This document shows, piece by piece, positions 12,601 to 22,600 of a stretch of 64,000 nt of DNA. The first letter of the stretch is position 1. Every line of letters starts with the position of its first letter. Origin of the DNA: Anas platyrhynchos (Eukaryota; Chordata; Aves; Anseriformes; Anatidae); NCBI RefSeq assembly GCF_047663525.1, contig NC_092591.1, positions 33,699,001 to 33,763,000 on the forward strand, written 5' to 3'. A model generated the notes under the pieces. The model had not been told where the DNA came from. It ran no database searches and saw only the letters and a program-made list of their open reading frames with translations. A program made the position numbers and the translations under genes.

Positions 12601-15600
12601 AGAAGTAGTAATGCAAGTAGCTCCAGGCAAATTACTGCTCTGTTGTGAAGCATGGTTTTAAAGATGCCAGTACAAAGTCAGCCTAGATGCACCAGCGGGA
12701 GCACCAGTGCTAATACTCATGCTTCCACAGCACCTCCAATACTGCTCTTCATTCTGTGTCTCTCTCTAAAGACTTGAGGAGATCAGCTTGGGAGGAAAAA
12801 AAAAAAAAAAAAAACACAGAACAAGTGAAAATTTACACAGCTTGCCTGAGAAACAGCTCAGTGGGGAAACTGGGCAGTTGAACAAGAATTTCAGAGGTGC
12901 AAGCACTAAGGGAAGAAACTACAGATTTAACTTGTTAAGGAGCTTTGACCAGAACAATTTGAGAAACAAGACATTTATGCTTGTCATCACAAGAATTGCC
13001 CTAGGAAAGAGACAGATCAGCATGTGGAAGGATCTCCCAAGTGAAGGGACAGGAGAGATTTAATTGGGAGTTACCTAAAAACCAGCAAAGGTAATGCTTT
13101 GCTAGTAGGAAACCATCCCACACTGCTGTGAGAAGAATGAACTAAGTCTTTGCTATCTCAAGAGAAATCACATGTGGACAGAAACAGGCAGACTGAGGGC
13201 ATGAAAAGCAGGATCATCATTCCTACTGCAGCAAAACAAGCCCAAAATTAATTTGCACTGCAGCTATTAATCCTAGTGCTCTGGTCTTCTGTTGCAAGGA
13301 AATCTCTGAATTGGAGAGAGATGGATCTGAACTTCAGATAGGGAACTGGGTGGATGGCCGCATCCACAGCTGTCACCAGCTCTACATTCAGGTGGCTGCT
13401 GACACGTGGTGTCCCTCAGGGGTCTGTCCTGGGACTGGTGCTGTTTATTTTCTTTATGATACAGAGAGTGGGATCGAGTGCACCCTCAGCAAGTGTGCAG
13501 ACACCACCAAGCTGAGTGGTGCAGCTGACACAACAGAAGGAAGGGATGCCATCCAAAGGGACCTGGACAGGCTTGAGACAGGCTCATGTGAACCTAATGA
13601 GGTTCAACAAGTCCAAGTGCAGGGTGCTGCACCTGGGTCAGGGCAATCCCAGCCAAGAGGATACACTGAGAGAACCCACCAAGAGCGGCCCCACAGAAAA
13701 GGAGGAATGGTTTTAAGCTAGAAGAGGAGAGATCTAGATTACATGTTAGAAAGAAATTCTTTACTTGGATGGTGGTGAGGCACTGGTACAGGCTGCCCAG
13801 AGAAGCTGTGGATGCCCCATCCCTTGAGGTGTTCAAGGCCAGGCTGGATGGGGCTTTGGGCAACCTGGTCTAGTGGGAGGTGTCCCTGCCCATGGCAGGG
13901 CGTTGGAACCAGGTCTTTAAGGTCCCTTCCAACCCAAACCATTCTGTGATTTTATTAAGGAATAGTAAGTCCAGCTGAGATGCTCTTCTTTCATCAGATC
14001 TTTCCCTGCTGATAACTGGCCCCAACCCAACCTTTTACTTTACACCAATTAACAGATAAACTTTCAGGAAGGGCACTTATCATTTTTTAGGATGAAACTT
14101 CACCCTTATGATCAATGTGGTACTGAGTCAGGCAAGGAACCAAGCACAGTGTTATCTTCTCCAGCCAGAAAGCTGTTCCACAGAATTTCAGCCAAAGGCT
14201 CAGCACACATTTTAATTGAAGAGACAGAAAAAGCATCTGAAATGCAAGTAAGTGGAATGGTTGTGGGTGGTGGGTGCAAAACCAAAGGAAATAAAATCAA
14301 CAGAAAAAAAAAAATTAAATCTATTGACATTTGTAATTCAATAAATTGTTTTCTCCTCCATTAATCACTAAATTGGATAATCATTCCGTGATTAGTTAAT
14401 CATTCTATGAATAGGATTACACATATTACCATCAGCCCTTAGCATTATGATCTTGTCAACAAGACAGATATATTCCAAGGCATCAGCAGATTGTTCAGCT
14501 ACTGAGAAAATCCTTTAGAGAAACACAAGCTGACAGTCTGAATACAACATTTGTACTGAACTTTTTCAGATTTGCATTAAATTAAGGGCTACCAAACAAA
14601 TTCTTCCTTTTCTTGTTTGCTTTCTCTTTTGTCTTGATGCCAGAATTTGTTTTTTGATTTGATAAGATTACAAGTTGCTAGATAAAGGCCTCACTATCTT
14701 GTTTATTAGAAACAGTGGCCTTTTATCTTATTAGAGAGGCAAGTTTGAGTTCTGAGCAATTAATTGTGTTCTTTTCTATTATCCTCCTCTTCCTGAGGAA
14801 ACTCAGAATGACCATTTCTGCTGGGTTGTTCATGACATTTTTATGTCTCCTGTTAGCCAAGATAGGCTGTAGGCATAAATTCAGGTGCTAGAAAGGCTTC
14901 CCTTTGTTTTATAACGATGTTCCCGCTCGTGCTTTCTTTGTTTTTTTTTTGAATATCCCAAGAAAATTGCTTTTTCTTTCCTCTGCAGTCTTCCTTGGGA
15001 AGCAAAATATACTGTCAGGATGCAATGCTCTGAACACTGAGCTATTCCCAAGAGCACCATCACAATTTTGTTCAGTCTTTACAGCTGAACAACCCACTCC
15101 TCCGATTGCTCCCAGGTGAGTAAAGGAATGTCACTTAAACAGGTGCTACTTGTGCACCCAACTGTTCTCAGAAAAGCAGTAAGAACAGCTCTTTTGATTA
15201 ACATGGATTGGTGAAAAAGTAAAACTTGGGGAAAAACAGCAAAAGGACTGCTCAGTGAGGTGTTTTCTTCAATAAGAGGCTAATCATCTTCCCTTGTCTT
15301 GCACTTGTAAACACGCTCATAGATTCATCCCCCTCATCAAGGAAATGGTAAACAGTTGTCACTTGCAAACATCAAGCTGAAATCCAAGAGTGATTCAGAG
15401 ACCTCCTTCATCAGTCCACATGTTGCACTGGGACACAAAGAATGCATCAGAAGCCAAAGATCAACATGAAAATGGGAAAAAAAGCATGCTAATGAAGGAG
15501 AGATGTCTCTTTCATACATGCTACAAACAAAAGCATTCAGAATTATGAGAATGGGAGTCTAAAATCATGACAAAGAAATGACTAAAGAAAAAAAAAAAAC

Positions 15601-18600
15601 TGCAGTGAGGAAAGCAACAATAATAACAGAAACATAAGGAGGAAAACTCTTTTGTCTGCCATGAGAATATAAGGGCTACTCTAACTGCCTGGGATAAAGC
15701 AGCTTTCTTCTGATGCAAGCACAAAAATTGCAGAAGCAACACTGGCAGCATCAGTGCAAGCTTCCTTAGCCTGCCTGGAACACGGGGACAAGCCAACACT
15801 TACAAGCAGGTAATTAAGCAAGAGGTAAAACTTTCCCCTAGTGGCCCATCAAAGACTCCTTACGTCATTTAGAAAGGGAAATAAGAGATGCGAACAACAT
15901 GCAGAAATTCACAGGCAGGCAAGTTCAGGGGACCCAGTTCTGATATGAGTGCACACACAGACTTAGGTCTCTTGCCAGTTTGAGGGCTAAAATAAAGATT
16001 TCCATCAGCAAACTTTCACATCTTCATTCTTTTTGACACACTACCACTCTCTTGCATCACCAAGATATACAAGATAAAAGAACCAATGGCAAAATTGAGT
16101 ATTAAAGTGTTCTGCCATTAAAGGCAACAGCTCTATGCAATTCTTCCAAAAGAGCAGAACTTTCTACACCTTAATACTTCCTTCCACCTATGGCACACAA
16201 AGGAAAACTTGGAAATGACTTTATGGGCTCTGTAATACAAGCCACAGAGTGATGCCACCTGGAGCAGTGTCATGATATGACATTCACATGCTGTATGAGC
16301 AATTTCACTGAGATTAGATTGTCATCTTCATGCTATCCTGTGAGCACATCAGTGATTCTTTTTAAAGAAATTTACCCAACAACCTTCTGTTCCCACCTAG
16401 TCCCAGTTAAAAGAAATTATTCAAGCAGCAGCTGCATCTATCATACTCTTCTGTTTCCCTGTTTACACGACTGAACAGAAAAGCAATGACACTTCCTGTT
16501 TAAAACACGTTTTCCTTCCCAAGGAAGGTAAGAACAGAGATCTCAGAGCAAATTCCCAAAACAAAGCAAGATCTCCCACTGCATAGCTCACCACCTCCAT
16601 TACGTAGTGTATCATGCTTCTAACCTACAGAGCTCAACTAGAAATGACAAGGATGCTCTTTCCTTAGCTCAAAAAAAAAAATTCCTTAAATATCATGATA
16701 AATTTCTGATTTGACTAATTAACAAAGTGCCAAAGAACTCCAATCTGGATTGACGCAAACTCTATATAAACTTTACATTTACGTTTAGAACATTAACAAC
16801 ATGTACTTTGTTTCTTACCTGTCATTTCCATTTTCATATTTTCTTCCTTCCTTACAGATTCTTCCAGATCTGACTCCTGTATGGAAAGAGATGCTCCTAC
16901 ACCATGCTGAGGCACAGTCAGAGATTCCACAAACTCCTCCGGTCTGTTCTGTTCCTTTTTTAATTCGTTTTTCTGGCCTACATTAACACCACGTCGTGAC
17001 TTTAAGAAAGCAACTAAACTGGGATCTGCAAGTATTGACAAAGAGAGAGACAGAGAAGTGATAGAAAGTCTCAAAATACTTGATAACGCCTATAGGTCTT
17101 GCTATTTATCTTAGTCTTTCCATTCCCATTCCACATATCCCCTTCTTCTGTGCCAGCTGTCATTTCTTTTCAAATTGAGGCACTTAACTGCTTTATGACC
17201 TCCTGAGCATGTAAACTGGGGACAACTCTCTGGTGAGGTGACACCAGAGAGAGAGATGATAAATGTTTTTCAAGGTAAAGCAGCAAAAAAAAAATCTGTT
17301 TATTCTTCTGACTTACAAACAAAACCAGAATTGTTTCTTTCCCCCTCACTGCTACTGAAAAAGGCACAGCCATACAAGACCATTCGTTACAGAGAGAACT
17401 CTGGTCTGTGATTTATGGGAGGAAGCCAGGTCTGACAGTTTGCCTACCCTGTCTGTGAATTGTTCAGTTCTGAATGCTATGAGAGTACACAGAACAGACA
17501 CCACAAAAAGAATTACCTGCTGTACTGAATTGCACTAGAACTGCAGTGCACGGTCTACATATTAAGTTAGGAGAAGGAGATCTTGTTCATTCTGAACTGA
17601 TTCCGCATCCTGAGACTTAATTATGGTCTAATAACATCCAGAAAACATAAGTGATCGTTCTCTTCATGCTTTGGAGAAGAGGAACGCTTGGGAGGCAGGG
17701 GTGTTTTGAAGCACAGCTAAGATTCCTCTCTCAAACAAGAAAGCATCTGGAGACTTTTACATGTTACTTTCAGATCTACTACAGATATACTGCATCGTTT
17801 TTGATGAAGTGCATTTTCTCACTCTGGAAGATGATTTTCCATCTTGAAGATGGTGTTGGGATGTTTATGCCTGAGACAAATAGCAAGAGCCTGTGCACTA
17901 CCTCCCTAAAACACACAGAGACACTTTGATAAACCATGTCAGGCACGTGTAAAGTAAGAAGAATATATCTTCCATTGGTTATTTATTCCTTGGAGGACAA
18001 AGGACAAGCAATTCAGTTCTCTGCACGCAACAGAGGTCATCCCCCAAAAAAGAAACAACTGCTTCATCTCTTGAACAGTTTGAAGAGGATGCAGGGATCC
18101 ATCCCACACTTGTGACTGCTGCATGCTCTTCTCATGAGGCAGTATAAACCTCCCTCAGTGAGGGAGAGGCATTCAGCCCCACCTCATTAAAGCATCCATA
18201 TTTTTTTATTGAATGCAGGCAAAGCTGTCACTTTCCCACACTTTACTGTATGCAGCAATGAAGAGGCTATATTCCCTATTTCATAAAAACATTAATCAAA
18301 AGTCACCAATTATATAAATCTGTGCACAGTATGAAAAAAAAAAATATTTCTGCACACAGTGTCCATAGGTAAAAACAAACTAGTGACAACTATAAGAGTT
18401 TGAAGACCCTACCCACCCTCACAATCCACCCCAAGCAGTCTCATTTACTTCATGCTTAAGAGGTGAATTCTGAAACTGGTCAGCAATAAACACCCACAAA
18501 TTATTCTGACTCCTGAATATGGAGGAAAAGTCTCTTGAATCCACATGTCTGTACCTGTCCAGTTCCCAAGCTCATTCGCAAGCAGGCAACTTAGTTTAGG

Positions 18601-19570
18601 AGTTGCTTCATTGTGCATGATTCCCTGGGCACGGATATTTTCAGAATACCAAAATAACCCCCAGTATACTTCAGGCCTCAAAGACTGAAAGATTTATAAC
18701 TTCAACCCATAAGGTACATAAATACATATGCGGCTTAAAAAAAATAATTAATTGTTGAAAAATACTTAACATATCCCCTATCCTTTTTTAAATCCTTAAG
18801 TGTTTGCTTCACTAATACCCTGACAGGCTGAGTGGTGGGTGAAAGAAGCAAAGGCAACAAATCAGTCACAAGAAGAATATGCATGAACAAGGTATTTTTC
18901 ATACACATGCTGTTGTTACAAACAGTGAAGTTAGAAAAGCAAGATTCTGTTACCTTTCTTACAGGCATCACAGAATTACATTTTAGGACCCCAGTACATG
19001 TACATGTAACCGGGTATCAGGTGTACAAAATACACAGCAATCCCACAGCAAAGGGGAAAGAAGAGAGTGTTAGTGTAAGCCCCCTCTCACTGAAGAATAA
19101 GCACTCTTGAAACTCCTTCACACTTGATTCTTACTCATAAGCTACTGACATGACATGGAAGTTAAACTACCCCCATGTGCAATGACTGGTGATCCTGAGC
19201 TCCCATCTTTGATCTGCATATTTGTTGAGACTTTGAGAGACCTACAAGTTCAGTAAACTTCCATGCCTTGAGGGGAATTCACCCTGGGAAGCACATACCC
19301 AGCTGAGCCAGAAGCTTTTCCTGTTCCTGCAGGATCTCTTCCTGGGACATGGACTGCAGCTTCTCCAAGTTCTCTTTGTGAATAGCCTGAGCTTCCTGCT
19401 CACTCTTTTGGCTTCCAAGACCCTCTCCCGTTATGATACAAGGCCGCTGAGTGGTAAAAAAGTCATCAGCTTTATCTAAAAGATCCAGCAAAGAAAGCAG
19501 TTAGCGATTTAAGTCTCTGGTATTGTAAGCTCTTTTAGATTTTGTCATTATCAAGCAGAATCCACAAACA

Positions 19571-19610
<40 letters not shown>

Positions 19611-22600
19611 CTTGGTAGCCAAGTTAAAACAGGAGGAAAGTTTAATTTATCTTGAAACAAAGTATTTGGGCTTTCAGTTTTTTGTCCCATGTGACAACAA
19701 AACACCATTTCTGCCTTGTTTCATTAGGAGTTGGGGAGGGACAAGAGAGAATTAATTTAGTTTCTGTAAAGCAAAGCAACAAAAGGTGAACTTGAGCATA
19801 ATGTTTATTACAAGAAACGGAGCTACTCTGCTTCTCCTCTTGCTTCTAGCAACCCTCTCACAGAAACCCTTCCCCAGCAATCTTATAGAGGCTAAGCCAT
19901 TTCCTGATCCCTCTGTTGTGTTACTACATTTATAAGTGTTCTCCTGCTTCAAGGGGATCACAGCCATGGGGCTGCTGTTTCCCTTTGGTATTTCTCAGAC
20001 AGAAGTACACTGGCACAATTGTAACAGGGTATACAGCAAACAGCAATTGACCTGGGTGGTGGGTTAGTGCAAACACCACACAGCATGCTGAAGGTTTTCT
20101 TACCAATTCTTTGACAGGATCCTTAGCCAAACGATGAGAACCTTTACATGACATCTAGCATCCGTTTCAATGTGAAAAAGAGGATGTCAGGGAAAAACCC
20201 AGACATATGGTAATCCTGTGCAGAGGGGACTGCTCAAGACACACACGTGCATGCGCACACAGAAGCCTGGAGCTGCAGGTACCACTTGAATTGGTTTCAT
20301 CTTTCCTTGTCACATTGCTGTCAGACAAATAACTGCTGGAGGTGGCACTGACTCAGCGCTGCCTCACAACACTCCTTATAAAGCAAAGCCACAGTCTCAT
20401 GGCAGAGCATCCAGGGATGGAAGACTGAGCTTTCAACTTCCAGGCAGTAGCAATGGGAACCTTTCACAGGGGTCCTGAACCATCATGGTGCACAAGATGG
20501 ACCCTTCTCCAAAAATTGCAAAAACTACTGATGAACCAATAAATGCTATACATGTGACAGAGAGAGAAGAAAAGGAGGGCAAGAACCTTGAAAAATAAAA
20601 CTATTTGGCCTTGTGTAAAAACAGAAGAGAAAATTATTGTGAAAGCTGACCCAATTTTAGAATGTTAATTTGGGTCTCTGACCATTTCAAATCCTTGCCA
20701 TGCCACAGACATTCCAAGTGACTTTGCAATGTCTGAACTAAGGACAATAAGGTTTCCCTAGTTTAAAGATAAGGTGCACTGCTTTTATGATATTATTAAG
20801 GCTATATAAATATAGTAGACTGGATAAGCAGAACCTTTTCCACTTACCATCCCTGTTGCCAGGCCGAGGTGCCTCTTCTGTTGATCCCTCAGGATCCAGG
20901 GCATCCCGAGGAGCTGATCTTACTTGCACGCACTCAGCAGCAGAGGGAGCTGTTGCTTCCTTTTCAGCAGCCCTTCTTGCTGCCATCTTTTGTGCAAAGA
21001 TGCTTTTTCTTCCAGATCCCACCTTCACCTGCAAACAAGGAAGCCATGTGTCACCATCTCAGACTCCCCCGCACACCTGGCACTAAAAAAATATGTAAAT
21101 CTGATCCTAAAGACACCCTCGGATCAGACTTTGGGACACGACACAGGAGAAGCTGCTGGCAGCCACCTGCCCTTTTCCGTGCAGGTGCTGTTCGGTTTTT
21201 TACCATACAATTTAATGCTAGGACAGAGAGACAAAACACCTGAATGTTTTTTCTACCTAGGGAGAGAAGATGATTAATTATAACTCAGACCAGGCGAGTA
21301 CACCTAAAATATCACCAAACATAACAGTTCCAGCTTTCCTGCTGCTTGGAAACCTTGCATAGCTGAATACTTTGCATTTCTGAGGATAAATGGGGCTGTA
21401 CTGTGCTCACCACATGCTTGGAACAGGCTTCTTATAAGGTGATTAGAGAGCAGCAGGGTGAAGAGATTTACACAGTAAGAAGTGGGCAAGTGGTGCTAAA
21501 ATAATCCTGACTAAATTACTGTTCTGCCTGCCTAGGCGATGGAAGGGCAAGGCTCTGAACAGCTTTTGATACACGGGAAATCCGAAGAAGACTAAGAAAA
21601 AAAAAAAAAAAAAAAAACCTCTTGCATGTCCCCAGTCCAGAGAAGGAGCTTAAAAGGCAATCTTAACATTTAGTAGCTACTGTGTACTCCTGCATCAGGT
21701 AAATAGAACTGGTAGGTTTGAAAATTACTACTTCCTCTCAAGAGAGCTGTCCTTCAAAATCAACCCTCTCTTCAAAGCAACCATAGCTATCAATCGCATT
21801 CCATTTCCCAGTATCTGACACTTACTCAGCTAGCAGCTCTTGCTACAACAACAACTACTCTGATGATAGCAGCCATGGCTTCCAGCTTTACAGCCTCAGA
21901 ACAAATTTTATGTCAAAATCTAAGAAGCTGCAAAAGATAATCTGAGCAACCACATTCAAATGTCATTCCAGGAAGAATCAGGGGCAACTTGAGTAAGTAC
22001 AGACTTACACAAACCTGATGGGCAAATTCACAGAAACTGTTTCTCAAAAAAAGCAAGGCAGAACACGCTGTCTTACAACAGGGCAGATTTGATCCTTCTC
22101 ACTAAAGTTAGCTGAAGGGGATTGCCTTTTCCTAAACTGAAAGAATTCCAGTGTTATTTAATTGCAGGGTATAGACTGCCTATTTGATGGCAGTTTGGTA
22201 GGAGAATTTTCTCCTGTACCAAGAAGACAATGCCAGAACGATGCTGAGCCAACTCCTATCTCCAGCATGCACAGTCACTTATTTGGAGCCCTACCAGTCA
22301 CCAGGCACTGCACTTTGTTGTGGAGAAGACTTAATAGTTAATGAAGGTAGCATAGAACAGTTGGTCCCACTCTTACCTCACTTTTTATCTCAGAACGGTG
22401 AAATGTCCTGGGAAATGGGTCTCCAGTGGGCACTGGCATGGTCACTTCTACTGCGCTCGTGTCTCGTTCCTGCAGCAAAAAAAAATCCAATGCTGTAGAA
22501 ACCAGAAGAACAGCCCCACATGTTTATACTGTTTAGCTAAGAGTGGGCTAAACTCTCAGCTCTGCAGCTCACAAGCTTTCTGTTACGTAGCTGTCAGGCT

